DNA of 64,000 nucleotides from Methanosarcinaceae archaeon. Lineage in GTDB: Archaea > Halobacteriota > Methanosarcinia > Methanosarcinales > Methanosarcinaceae. Below the pieces are notes generated by a model. It was not told the DNA's origin. It searched no databases and worked only from the letters and a program-made list of their open reading frames with translations. The stretch is taken from contig JAUWQD010000010.1 of assembly GCA_030611265.1 (NCBI GenBank), forward strand, positions 1 through 64,000, given 5' to 3'. Each line of letters opens with the position of its first letter. The stretch's first letter is position 1. Position numbers and translations under genes: made by a program. This document shows, in pieces, positions 36,417 through 45,004 of the stretch.

Positions 36417-37088
36417 ATGAACATTCGTGAGATATTGTATGCACTTCGGCCATATTCGTTGAACAAGGCACTATTAATAAGGAAATTTGGATGCAATGAT
36501 GTTTCTGCAACACTAAGGGACAGCAGGGTTATTATCTATCCGCCTACGCTTGATCTTAAAAAAGTAGTGACTTCTGAACTTGACAAGACAGTTGCATTTT
36601 TACCTTATTGTGCAAAGCCATTTGGAGATTTTGAATGTCCGGCTAATGATCCATATTATGGTCGAAAGAATCAAAAATGTATTAAAGTGGCAGGTGGTAG
36701 GTGTGAGGTTCAATGTTCACTTGGCAGAATGGTGGATGTTCTTAAGGCTCACGGATATAAAAAAGACCAGATCTTCATAATTGATAGCGATTCAAATCTT
36801 TTTCCCTGGCTGAAAATGAAAAAAGAAGAGGGTTACAAATATGTGATCCCGGGAGTTGCCTGTTATTATGGTGTAGGGTATGCATTAAATTTTATCGGAA
36901 GGGAACTGGGATACCAGGGTTGTATTGTCCTGCTGGATGATTATGATCCGGATGATAAAGAACATGGGGTATGCAGGGGAATTAATGATTATTTAAACAT
37001 GGAAAAAACAGACAAAGGTAAGAGAACGAAAATTATTGATGAGTCTATTCGATTAATTGAGAGAATACTGGATGGTGAATATCCATGA
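36417..37088 (+). CDS. DUF116 cysteine-rich protein
   Basis: A 223-residue soluble protein of the DUF116 family. Conserved cysteine blocks are FLPYCAKPFGDFECPANDP, NQKCIKVAGGRCEVQCSLGR and VIPGVACYYGVGYAL, followed by a Rossmann-like strand CIVLLDDYDPDD and HGVCRGINDYL. Metal or Fe-S binding is likely but the reaction is unknown. It starts 52 bases after the small winged-helix gene, with a gggg ribosome site. Confidence 0.85.
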   Translation: MNIREILYALRPYSLNKALLIRKFGCNDVSATLRDSRVIIYPPTLDLKKVVTSELDKTVAFLPYCAKPFGDFECPANDPYYGRKNQKCIKVAGGRCEVQCSLGRMVDVLKAHGYKKDQIFIIDSDSNLFPWLKMKKEEGYKYVIPGVACYYGVGYALNFIGRELGYQGCIVLLDDYDPDDKEHGVCRGINDYLNMEKTDKGKRTKIIDESIRLIERILDGEYP

Positions 37089-37266
37089 TGGGGCATATGT
37101 GCTAATGTTAAGCATGTGCACTAGCATGTTAATTTCAATTCAAATTGTTAAAATCGAGTGGAAGAACTAACTTTCAGATTTATGGTTCTAAACATTGTTT
37201 AGTACGGTAATATAAAGATTAAAACAAATTATTCATTGTAATCCTATTATTAATCGGAGGAGTATA

Positions 37267-37290
37267 ATGGAAGGGAGATGGCAAGAATGA
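37267..37290 (+). promoter_or_regulatory. Seven-codon leader ORF before the VPXXXP-CTERM gene
   Basis: The strong ribosome site cggaggag is followed by an ATG that encodes only MEGRWQE; its TGA overlaps the ATG of MKKSIILC (37287) as ATGA. This arrangement suggests coupled translation or a translational control of the sorted surface protein. Confidence 0.4.
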
Positions 37291-38459
37291 AGAAATCAAT
37301 TATTTTGTGTGTGGTCTTGATGATCACATTAATGGTTCCTATGGCATCTGCAATAACTGTGGATGGTATTAAAGAATCAGAGTGGAACGAGAGCTGGGCA
37401 TTTGGTCAGACTGGGGGCACTGGTTACAATGCAAGTGGTCCTTTTGGAGACCGATTAGTCACACAGCAAGGTGCTTTTAGTATTACTAAGGTTCTTCCTT
37501 GGCTTGATTTTGACCCAAAGGATGATGCAGGAGTATCCCCATTTACAACGTCAATGGCAAGAGCTGGTGATAATGATAGTGGTTCTGATATCAAGAGTCT
37601 CTATATGCATTTTAACACATCGTCCTTAATTTTATATGGATTTTGTGAAGTATATGGCATACCCGGAGATCTTGACGGAGATGGTAGTACCTCAACAAAT
37701 TCGACATTTGGGGATACTTTGGGGGCTGTAGGTCCTGCTGGTTCAGGTATTGGAGCATCTGAAACATGGAAGATCAGAGCAACACAGAATGGTAATTTTG
37801 TTGATATTACGGTCAGCAACAACAATTGGACCGTCGAAGATTCAATAGCAATGGATTACGATGATGTATTTGCTCAATTCTCACCTACAACCAATGGTGG
37901 TTATGAAATTGAAATTCATAGAATGGAAAGTTTATTCGATGTGAATTTTGGGGCATCTCCAATAATGATCGAAGTATTGGCAGGAGCCAACGATGACGGA
38001 ATTGGTGAAGATACTGCTACTGCATTTGTGTATTTCCCAATACCGGAGATTCAAATCGTTAAAACTACATCCGATGGGGCTGGAGGATGGATGGACGGGC
38101 CATTGCTCAATACGAGTGAGCCTGTAACCTGGAGATATATTGTTACAAATACGGGTGATCTTCCACTAACTGACATTGTTGTGACTGACAACAAGGAAGG
38201 TGTCATTTCATCCGGTGGTTCTCTTAATCCGGGAATTTCGATGACTGTGTATGAAGATGGCACAACCGTTTCTTCGGGGTCGTATACAAATATGGCGACT
38301 GTTGTGGGGTACTATCAAGGTTATCCAGTTGATGATGATGACCCAAGCAGCTATCGTACTGAACCTGTTGACGTGCCGGCTCTTACACCTGCAGGACTAC
38401 TTGGTCTTATTGGAGTGCTGGGCATGATAGGGATTTTCGGGGTAAAACGCCGCGACTAA
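37287..38459 (+). CDS. VPXXXP-CTERM surface protein (archaeosortase substrate)
   Basis: About 390 residues from ATG 37287 (ATG 37278 also possible). Signal peptide SIILCVVLMITLMVPMASA, then the ITVDGIKESEWNESWAFGQT domain shared with the two SdrD-repeat proteins, then a DUF11-like beta domain (TSEPVTWRYIVTNTGDLPLT) at about 265-350, and a C-terminus VPALTPAGLLGLIGVLGMIG followed by IFGVKRRD. That tail is the tripartite sorting signal (VPXXXP, hydrophobic helix, basic end) recognised by archaeosortase B-type enzymes. A candidate archaeosortase lies 320 bases downstream. The protein is probably cut and linked to a lipid at the cell surface. Confidence 0.88.
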   Translation: MKKSIILCVVLMITLMVPMASAITVDGIKESEWNESWAFGQTGGTGYNASGPFGDRLVTQQGAFSITKVLPWLDFDPKDDAGVSPFTTSMARAGDNDSGSDIKSLYMHFNTSSLILYGFCEVYGIPGDLDGDGSTSTNSTFGDTLGAVGPAGSGIGASETWKIRATQNGNFVDITVSNNNWTVEDSIAMDYDDVFAQFSPTTNGGYEIEIHRMESLFDVNFGASPIMIEVLAGANDDGIGEDTATAFVYFPIPEIQIVKTTSDGAGGWMDGPLLNTSEPVTWRYIVTNTGDLPLTDIVVTDNKEGVISSGGSLNPGISMTVYEDGTTVSSGSYTNMATVVGYYQGYPVDDDDPSSYRTEPVDVPALTPAGLLGLIGVLGMIGIFGVKRRD

Positions 38460-38578
38460 TTCCTCTTTTTTTTCTTTTTTAAAATTCGATATGTTGTTAT
38501 CGGATTGTGAGAAAGAATGAAAATGATATATACAAATTAAATAAGTCTACACGTTATGACCTGTATGAAAATGGGCAA

Positions 38579-38748
38579 ATGTTATAGGGTACTATCAAGA
38601 TATTTAATTTAGTGATACGGACCCTGGGCCATTACCACTGTTAACCACCGACAGATGTGCCGGCATTGACACCTGCAGTATTAAGAAGCTTTCATTGGAA
38701 TACATGGCATAATAGGGATTGTCGGGGTAAAATACCGCGACTATATCC
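38579..38748 (+). pseudogene. Decayed duplicate of the VPXXXP-CTERM gene tail
   Basis: The block from TATAGGGTACTATCAAG to CCGCGACTATATCCC repeats the last 170 bases of the previous gene in altered form. It encodes DVPALTPAV before frameshifts, and its helix part is partly deleted. It is a remnant of a second copy of the sorted-protein gene, ending in the same poly-T tract. It cannot be translated into a working signal. Confidence 0.8.
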
Positions 38749-38781
38749 CTTTTTTTTAATTTTATTGTTTGTAATTGTATC

Positions 38782-39378
38782 ATGAAAACAAATAAAAATA
38801 ATAAAAATAATATGGTAAATATGAAAATAATAAAAAATAAGCTGCATTCAAGTTTTTACTTTCAAGGTTTTGCGGATAAAACAAAATATTTTGTGTTAAG
38901 GAATGCAGACATTTTGAAATTTGCAGGTACATATCTTTTTTTCATTGGTTTATTTGTGTTTATGTACATTATATTTCAGGAACATTTTAGTTTCCTGAGT
39001 AGTTTGACTGCCAGTGTGCTTTCTTCTATATTGGGTCTACTTGGAGTTAGTCATACTTTGGATGAAACGATATTGCACTTAGTAGGTGGTATTTCATTAA
39101 AAGTGATCGATGAGTGCACTGGAATATATGAATTGTTTGTCTATGCAGGTTGTGTGATGGCATATCCTACATCTTCAAGAAAAAAACTTGCAGGCGTCGC
39201 TTTTGGAATTCCGGCTATCTTTGGCATAAACATGGTCCGCTTGCTGTCACTGGCATTTGTTGGCTTGTGGTTTCCATCCATTTTTAGTTATGTCCATTAC
39301 TATCTGTGGCAAGTGACTTTGATATTGCTTGTTGTTTTTGTCATGCTGGTGTGGATCGAAAAGATCGTAAAAAGATAG
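38782..39378 (+). CDS. artB: Archaeosortase/exosortase family protein, probably ArtB-type
   Basis: A 198-residue multi-pass membrane enzyme. The catalytic set of the family is present: Cys in VIDECTGIYELFVYAGCV, Arg in GINMVRLLSLAFVG and His in SYVHYYLWQVTLILL. Hydrophobic helices lie at about 45-65, 72-90, 110-125, 138-160 and 172-192. It is predicted to cleave the C-terminal sorting signal of surface proteins. The neighbouring VPALTP tail makes archaeosortase B the best class; the assignment rests on that pairing. The ATG at 38782 is followed by a Lys/Asn-rich stretch, and later ATGs (38812, 38821) are possible starts. Confidence 0.85.
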   Translation: MKTNKNNKNNMVNMKIIKNKLHSSFYFQGFADKTKYFVLRNADILKFAGTYLFFIGLFVFMYIIFQEHFSFLSSLTASVLSSILGLLGVSHTLDETILHLVGGISLKVIDECTGIYELFVYAGCVMAYPTSSRKKLAGVAFGIPAIFGINMVRLLSLAFVGLWFPSIFSYVHYYLWQVTLILLVVFVMLVWIEKIVKR

Positions 39379-39525
39379 AATGAAAGACAACATTATTATA
39401 TATTTTTGTTCATTATATTCTTAAATACAATAATAATCAATAGCAGTATAACTGTTTTAATATAAAATAAAAACACTCTTATATAGGATTAAATTATATG
39501 TATTAATGGAAGTTGGAAACAACTT

Positions 39526-39780
39526 TTGATAAATCGGCTTACTGGGGGTGGTCAGATAAGACGAAGCAGAATTGACATAACGGTTGATATTTTAAAAGTT
39601 GCTCTGCATGGGGCAAAGAAAACACAAATTGTATATCAAGCAAACTTGAACCACAATCTTGCAAAGAAATATATTGTATTGTTGACAGAACGGGACTTGA
39701 TCAAACAGCAGGAAGGTATTTTTATAACAACAGAAAAGGGCCGTGCTTATCAGGAAATGGCCAATGGGTTGAAGCTATAA
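39526..39780 (+). CDS. Small winged-helix DNA-binding protein
   Basis: An 84-residue protein from a TTG start: RRSRIDITVDILKVALHGAK, then NHNLAKKYIVLLTERDLIKQ, then TTEKGRAYQEMANGLKL. It is an HTH_45-type winged helix and a paralogue of the gene at 36143-36364. The first 11 residues are poorly supported and the start is uncertain. It may regulate the archaeosortase locus it flanks, which is inference from position. Confidence 0.75.
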   Translation: MINRLTGGGQIRRSRIDITVDILKVALHGAKKTQIVYQANLNHNLAKKYIVLLTERDLIKQQEGIFITTEKGRAYQEMANGLKL

Positions 39781-39797
39781 TTGTTATTGGTGCTGTC

Positions 39798-39826
39798 ATT
39801 AAAGTTAAACAATATTTTACTTTAAT
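39798..39826. terminator. Bidirectional hairpin between convergent genes
   Basis: ATTAAAGT-taaacaatatttt-ACTTTAAT lies between the winged-helix gene and the convergent metallopeptidase gene. The A/T-rich arms and T-rich flank fit a terminator usable from both sides. Confidence 0.4.
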
Positions 39827-39843
39827 GGCAGGATCATTCTATT

Positions 39844-41064
39844 TTATCTTTTCAGATTTGATACCTGAATAGATTCCAATCCTTCATTTTCATATTTGTT
39901 GTATGTGAGCACAAAGGATTTTTTATATCCATAGTCAACTTTATTCGCATTTTCAGAATTGAATGCGTCAGGCACGTTCAAGTCAGACAATTGGAGATCA
40001 TAATCCGGTTTCATGTTTTCATACTGTTCAAAGTACAGTTCTTTTCTTGCGGCCGCATCGTCCGGGTGGTTTTGTTCCAAGACGAGATATGTATAGAGAT
40101 TTGCATACCCCTCGTCCATCCAGATCGATTCAAAGTCACATTCTCTTGTCCAATAGTGTGCCAGTTCGTGAATAAGCGTTTCGTAGTTTTCGGTGTGGAG
40201 CAAAATGATGCCCTCTTCACCATTATTTGCTCCACCATATCCCAGCGTATCTACTGATGTAGCCTGCGTAATTGTGATGTCATATTCAGTTGGGTATGGC
40301 AACCCTGTCACATCTTCCAAAACAGGCAGGCTTTCAATTGCAGCACTGAGCATTTCATTTCCCCATTCATCTTCGCCATCCCAAAACTCTACTATGATCT
40401 TCACATCTTTTTCCTTAAGGTGAATTGTGTCTTTGATCACTTGCATTTCTGTGGGGTGAACGGCATCGACAAAACAAAGCTTGTCCCAATTTAGTCCCTT
40501 ATCGAACCTATATGTGTTCACATCTGACTGCTGGGTTTTCGTGTACTCGTTTCTGTCAATGGATACATCATATCCATCAGGTATGGACACTGTAACTTTG
40601 GTGTTGTCCCCATTTTCACTTATGTGGAATGCGGCAATGTTTTTGTGGGTCACAATATCATATTCAACAGTAAATGTGTAACTCTTGTCATACCATACAT
40701 TTTTGTTGAATTCAAAAGTGTAATAACTATATTTTTCATCAGTTTTGAAAAAATTCATATCGTCATCGTTATCATAAACACGAATGTTTTCAATGCCATC
40801 GGGAAGTTTGTAATTTAGGTTTGAGTAATATCCTCTCCAAAAACATGTATCACTGTCATGGTTTGAAAAGGTGAACTCTTTAGAAACATGAACAACCATA
40901 TCTTCTGGTATCACTTCATAGGCAGCATTAATTTCAATGATGTTCTGGTCCCAATCCGCAGATGCAATAGGTAAAGTGCCAACTATCAGAATTACAAAAG
41001 TTAAAAGAAGTGTGAAAAGAGATACGAAATGCGTGTTTTTTCTTGTTTTTAACATCGTGTCCAC
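39844..41064 (-). CDS. Secreted gluzincin-type metallopeptidase
   Basis: A 406-residue exported protein with a signal peptide (LFTLLLTFVILIVGTLPIASA). A beta-rich N-terminal domain (about 40-220) is followed by a peptidase domain with zinc motif LIHELAHYWT and a third-ligand motif WMDEGYANLY, giving HEXXH-x14-E. The M1 aminopeptidase family has x18, so this is an M1-like relative. The fold ends soon after the motif (NKYENEGLESIQVSNLKR) without the usual helical domain or an anchor, so it may be C-terminally short. It could process the surface proteins nearby; that is inference. Confidence 0.8.
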   Translation of the reverse strand: MDTMLKTRKNTHFVSLFTLLLTFVILIVGTLPIASADWDQNIIEINAAYEVIPEDMVVHVSKEFTFSNHDSDTCFWRGYYSNLNYKLPDGIENIRVYDNDDDMNFFKTDEKYSYYTFEFNKNVWYDKSYTFTVEYDIVTHKNIAAFHISENGDNTKVTVSIPDGYDVSIDRNEYTKTQQSDVNTYRFDKGLNWDKLCFVDAVHPTEMQVIKDTIHLKEKDVKIIVEFWDGEDEWGNEMLSAAIESLPVLEDVTGLPYPTEYDITITQATSVDTLGYGGANNGEEGIILLHTENYETLIHELAHYWTRECDFESIWMDEGYANLYTYLVLEQNHPDDAAARKELYFEQYENMKPDYDLQLSDLNVPDAFNSENANKVDYGYKKSFVLTYNKYENEGLESIQVSNLKR

Positions 41065-41320
41065 CCGTTTTTACTTCTTTCTTTTCCGTTTTTGAAAGCG
41101 TGATTACAGCGCTGACTCAATAATATATAATTTACATGTACATGGATGTAAGTGTTATGAACACAGTTTTTTGATATATGGACAAAAAAGACCAATATGG
41201 ATACATTGTGAATGTGTCATTTTGAATTTGTGTTCTGCATTTTACACTAAAGAGCAATGCATTTAAACAAAGAAACAAATCACATCTCAGACAAAATTTA
41301 TAAAACACGGTGAGCATTTT

Positions 41321-42622
41321 ATGGAATACTGGCAGCCAAAATATGAAACAATGGATCATGACGAACTTAAGAAGTTGCAGCTTAAACGTTTGAAGAAAAC
41401 GGTTGCCAGCGTCTACAATAATGTTCCATTCTATGCCGGAAAATTTAAGCAACAAGCTGTTGTTCCGGATGATATCAAATCTTTGGATGATGTAAACTTT
41501 CTTCCATCAACGATAAAGCAAGATCTTCGTGACAGTTTTCCATTCGGGTTGTTTGCGGTTCCAAAAAAAGAAATCGTGCGTATCCATGCCTCCTCCGGCA
41601 CAAGCGGGAAACCGACTGTCGTGGGATATACTGCACGGGATATTGACACATGGTCTGACCTGATGGCACGCGACTTGATGATGGTCGGTGTCAGGTCGGA
41701 TGATGTATTCCAGAATGCTGTCAATTATGGTCTGTTCACAGGCGGTTTGGGTGTCCATTACGGTGCTGAGAAGTTGGGTGCCATGACTGTCCCAAGCGGT
41801 ACAGGAAATACTGTTCGGCAACTTGAGATGATGATCGACTATGGCGTGACCGCATTGCATTGCACGCCTTCGTATGCTCTTTATCTTGCCGAGACCGCAG
41901 AGCAGATGGATATTCTGGATAAACTGTCGTTAAAGATCGGGTGTTTTGGTGCTGAGCCGTGGTCATCGAATACAAGGAAGGAACTGGAAAGTGCACTTAA
42001 CATCAAAGCGTATGATTCATACGGACTTTCCGAGATGTTTGGTCCGGGCGTTGCTTTTGAGTGCGAGGAGCAGGACGGTTTACATATCTGGAGCGACCAT
42101 TTCCTTGTAGAAGTACTGGACTCTGATGGTGAGCAGGTCGCAGAAGGAGAGAAAGGTGAACTTGTTCTGACATCCCTTACAAAAGAGGCTTTACCGCTTA
42201 TCAGGTATCATACAGGTGATATAACACGCCTCCTTGAGAGTGAATGTGCATGCGGCAGGACTACCCAAAGAATATCGAGAGTACTTGGCAGGGCTGATGA
42301 TATGCTTATTGTGAGAGGAATTAATGTGTTCCCGTCACAGATCGAGGATGTGATCGCAAAGATCCCGGAGGTTACTGAGCATTTCCAGATACTGCTGGAT
42401 AGGAACCAGCACCGGATGGATGAGATCACCGTGAGGGTCGAACTTGAAGAAGGTGCATTTACCAGCGAACTGAAAGACCTTGCAGCAGTGCGAAAGCATG
42501 TTGAGAATGAATTGAAAGCGGTGTTGAACATCAGGACAAATGTGGACCTTGTTGAGAAGGGAACAATTCCAAGGACTGCCGGAAAGGCGCAAAAGATCGT
42601 TGATCGGCGCAATGCATTGTGA
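41321..42622 (+). CDS. Phenylacetate-CoA ligase family enzyme
   Basis: A 433-residue AMP-forming acyl-CoA ligase of the PaaK type. Motifs: the ATP loop HASSGTSGKPTVVGYTARD (about 91-109), SYGLSEMFGPGVAFEC (about 230-245), YHTGDITRLL and the C-terminal RADDMLIVRGINVFPSQIED. Length and order are normal for the family. Many methanogens carry copies; substrates are probably aryl acetates or other organic acids, possibly for amino-acid synthesis from external acids. It is followed by a small hypothetical gene and methanogenesis marker 8. Confidence 0.92.
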   Translation: MEYWQPKYETMDHDELKKLQLKRLKKTVASVYNNVPFYAGKFKQQAVVPDDIKSLDDVNFLPSTIKQDLRDSFPFGLFAVPKKEIVRIHASSGTSGKPTVVGYTARDIDTWSDLMARDLMMVGVRSDDVFQNAVNYGLFTGGLGVHYGAEKLGAMTVPSGTGNTVRQLEMMIDYGVTALHCTPSYALYLAETAEQMDILDKLSLKIGCFGAEPWSSNTRKELESALNIKAYDSYGLSEMFGPGVAFECEEQDGLHIWSDHFLVEVLDSDGEQVAEGEKGELVLTSLTKEALPLIRYHTGDITRLLESECACGRTTQRISRVLGRADDMLIVRGINVFPSQIEDVIAKIPEVTEHFQILLDRNQHRMDEITVRVELEEGAFTSELKDLAAVRKHVENELKAVLNIRTNVDLVEKGTIPRTAGKAQKIVDRRNAL

Positions 42623-42687
42623 TTTGTATAACTTTTTGGGGATGCCTGCCAAAACAATTATATATGTTTCATTCATGGAGTTTTGAT

Positions 42688-42927
42688 GTGAATAACAAAA
42701 AGATACTTGAAGGGTACCGTGAATATTTTGAAAGAAGCATCGATAAGGATGATGTTGAACGAGATCCGAATGTATTTGAATCCTATCAAAAAGACGGCAT
42801 CTGGTATCTTTATAGTTCGCTTGAAGCATTTGATGATGAGATGAATGGACGGGAAAAGCAGAGTGGTCCCATACCAAGAGAAGAACTTATCAGGGAACAC
42901 TGGAAAAGGCATCCCAATATAGGATGA
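42688..42927 (+). CDS. Small hypothetical protein (79 residues)
   Basis: Best start is GTG 42688 with GGAG seven bases upstream; ATG 42664 is the alternative. The product (VNNKKILEGYREYFERSIDK, then WYLYSSLEAFDDEMNGREKQ) is acidic and soluble. No family is recognised. It lies between the CoA ligase and marker 8, all in one direction. Confidence 0.6.
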   Translation: MNNKKILEGYREYFERSIDKDDVERDPNVFESYQKDGIWYLYSSLEAFDDEMNGREKQSGPIPREELIREHWKRHPNIG

Positions 42928-42979
42928 TATTTTTGATAATTTTGATTTTAATAATTTTGTTATATTGAAAGGTGATATC

Positions 42980-43828
42980 ATGCCCCATGTTATGGAAATG
43001 CTTGGAAAGGCAAAAGTTGTCGTTGAGAATGGTGAAGTGGTAGAAGTCGGTGAGCCGCAGATTGAATGGTGCCCGATCTTTGATAAGGTGCGCGGAATTA
43101 AGAAGATAACATCTGATGAGGTAAGGAAAAACATGGAATTCCGCATCAGTGATTTCGGTATGTTCACAGACAACCGCCAGTTAGAACTTGAGGTCTTTGT
43201 GGGATTCGGAGCATCCGAGATCATGATGACCGGACTGAGGCGAGGTGTCCTTGATACGACCGTAACGGTTTGTGACGGTGCCGGAACCGTTATTACCAAT
43301 AATCCGAAACTTGTGCAGGGCATGGGTGCGAGAATATCAGGTCTTGTTGAAACTGAGCCTATTGACGGTATCATGAATGGCATTGACAAAAATGGCGGTA
43401 TTGTGCTTGATACATCAACTGCCAGGATCGACCCTGTGGGGGGAGTCAGAAAGGCGGCAGAACTCGGGTACGAAAAGATTGCTGTGTCGGCTATTGACCC
43501 TGATACTGCGAAGGCACTCAGGGATGTCGAATCCGAACTTGGTATTGACCTGACCATTATTGGCGCTCATGTGACCGGTGTAAGTCGGGATGATGCACTA
43601 AAACTGCTTGATCATCTGGATATCACTACAGGCTGCGCGTCCAAGAATGTGCGCGATGTTATCAAGCCTCTTGCACAGGTCGGGACAGCGGTTCCATTGT
43701 TTGCGATAACTCAGAAAGGCAAGGAACTCATGCTTGAGCGTGCAAAAGATGTTGAGAGTCCTGTCTTGATCAATACGATGCCGCTTCCGGTGTTGCCGGA
43801 GCATAAGCAGCCACGCGAACTTATTTGA
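42980..43828 (+). CDS. Methanogenesis marker protein 8 (DUF2099)
   Basis: A 282-residue protein of the DUF2099 family, found almost only in methanogens and relatives. Typical parts: IEWCPIFDKVRGIKKITSDE, ISDFGMFTDNRQLELEVFVG, CDGAGTVITNNPKLVQGMGA, GGVRKAAELGYEKIAVSAID and GCASKNVRDVIKPLAQVGTA. The ATG at 42980 follows aaaggtgat and is preferred over the in-frame TTG at 42965. The function is unknown but tied to methyl-coenzyme M reductase organisms. Confidence 0.92.
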   Translation: MPHVMEMLGKAKVVVENGEVVEVGEPQIEWCPIFDKVRGIKKITSDEVRKNMEFRISDFGMFTDNRQLELEVFVGFGASEIMMTGLRRGVLDTTVTVCDGAGTVITNNPKLVQGMGARISGLVETEPIDGIMNGIDKNGGIVLDTSTARIDPVGGVRKAAELGYEKIAVSAIDPDTAKALRDVESELGIDLTIIGAHVTGVSRDDALKLLDHLDITTGCASKNVRDVIKPLAQVGTAVPLFAITQKGKELMLERAKDVESPVLINTMPLPVLPEHKQPRELI

Positions 43829-43857
43829 TTTAAAAAGTGTGAGATATGCCGTCCTTT

Positions 43858-43873
43858 CTCACCGCGCACCCAT
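43858..43873. repeat. 16-bp direct repeat, left copy
   Basis: CTCACCGCGCACCCAT; the identical sequence is at 44867-44882. The two copies bracket the decayed toxin and its antitoxin gene. They may mark insertion or recombination boundaries. Confidence 0.6.
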
Positions 43874-43974
43874 GCAGTGTGAGTAAGTAAATGAAAACAT
43901 TGTGTTGTTGCTATTGTAGAACAGTCAAATATGCCGTTTTTGAGCGAAAAAATGTAGGTGGCTGCTAAAAGTGT

Positions 43975-44434
43975 TCAATCTTCCAGCATCTTGTTATAAA
44001 GGTCTTTACTCATCCAGAATCCTTGCTTTTGAAGTTCGTCAAGGACATCCGCCATATTTTCGATATAGCCTCTTCGATACATGACCTTTAGCAATCCCAG
44101 AGTACCCATAACTTCAATTCCGTATGCTACGGCTGCTCTTCTTCCTGCAAGATCATCCAGTAGTATCGATCGGCATTCTGCTTAATGGCAAGAGCAATTG
44201 CTTCTGCCTCCCCTGCATCCAATACTGATGAAAAAGCGACCGACTCATAATCTTTAAGTTCCACAACTTTGATCCAATCGGCATGTTTTACTCATCTGAT
44301 CCTTTCAGGTCGTTTCCGGTAACTTCTTCGTATACTGCCTTCGGTATAGATATATCACCAATATCGGCTAAACTATCCAGCATGCCAATTGCAGAAAAAA
44401 ATATTAAAGGTGATGAATTACTGACGATCTTCAT
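43975..44434 (-). pseudogene. Decayed DUF3368 PIN-like toxin
   Basis: The minus strand starts MKIVSNSSPLIFFSAIGMLD and IPKAVYEEVTGNDLKGSDE, then an extra base breaks the frame; KHADWIKVVELKDYESVAFS and VLDAGEAEAIALAIKQNADR follow, then a second shift before LLDDLAGRRAAVAYGIEVMG, ending WMSKDLYNKMLED and a stop. All parts of a DUF3368 (PIN-fold ribonuclease) toxin are present, in three frames. Its start overlaps the antitoxin stop by 17 bases, the normal order for UPF0175/DUF3368 pairs. The toxin should be inactive unless the shifts are sequencing errors. Confidence 0.8.
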
Positions 44435-44717
44435 CAAATAAACCCAGCCTATCTGCCGTTTCGATGTCCTCTTCCAGTTCTGCAACGCCGTAATTCAATG
44501 GTACGTTCAAATCTTTCATGATGCCCAGCATCTCGACAAGATTCATTTCAAGCAGATCTGCCATTTTACCGATTGAGATCTTCCCTTCCCTATAAAGTTC
44601 CAGCAGGAAGTTCTTTTTCACAAAATATTCCACACGATCTTTTCCTATGCCCTGTGAATATAATATGTCACCCGGCAGATGTATTTCAGTTGTGACCATT
44701 TTCAGTTCTGCGCTCAT
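44418..44717 (-). CDS. UPF0175 family antitoxin
   Basis: About 99 residues from ATG 44717 (MSAELKMVTTEIHLPGDILY). The body VKKNFLLELYREGKISIGKM, then ADLLEMNLVEMLGIMKDLNV, carries the helix-turn-helix-like UPF0175 motif. The end (ELEEDIETADRLGLFDEDRQ) is the usual acidic tail. The frame is open further upstream to 44861, but that part has no family likeness. Its toxin partner is broken, so the antitoxin may be on its way to loss. Confidence 0.8.
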   Translation of the reverse strand: MSAELKMVTTEIHLPGDILYSQGIGKDRVEYFVKKNFLLELYREGKISIGKMADLLEMNLVEMLGIMKDLNVPLNYGVAELEEDIETADRLGLFDEDRQ

Positions 44718-44866
44718 TTCCATCATGACTTTTTGATGTCCATTTATTATAAACATTTGCACCTGTTGACGCCATGGTGTCAAAAAGTTTGGTTTTGGTG
44801 TGACTCCGTGGTAGTACGACATCCATTCTACAACACAAGTTTTGTAAAACCTAAATCCCATACAAA

Positions 44867-44882
44867 CTCACCGCGCACCCAT
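44867..44882. repeat. 16-bp direct repeat, right copy
   Basis: CTCACCGCGCACCCAT, identical to 43858-43873 and in the same direction, 1009 bases apart. Confidence 0.6.
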
Positions 44883-45004
44883 CCTTACACAAAAAAGAAA
44901 AAGGCAAGGAAATTCCCATCAATACGATCGTTATGCTTGTTGTCTTATTAGTTCTTTTAGCGGTGATACTGATGTTGATCGCACGTTGCGAAATCAAGTG
45001 CTCA

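Noticed and set aside
42673-43557. A 294-codon minus-strand frame opposite methanogenesis marker 8
   Set aside because: It is Ser/Pro/Thr-rich and low in complexity; the opposite strand holds a clear DUF2099 gene.
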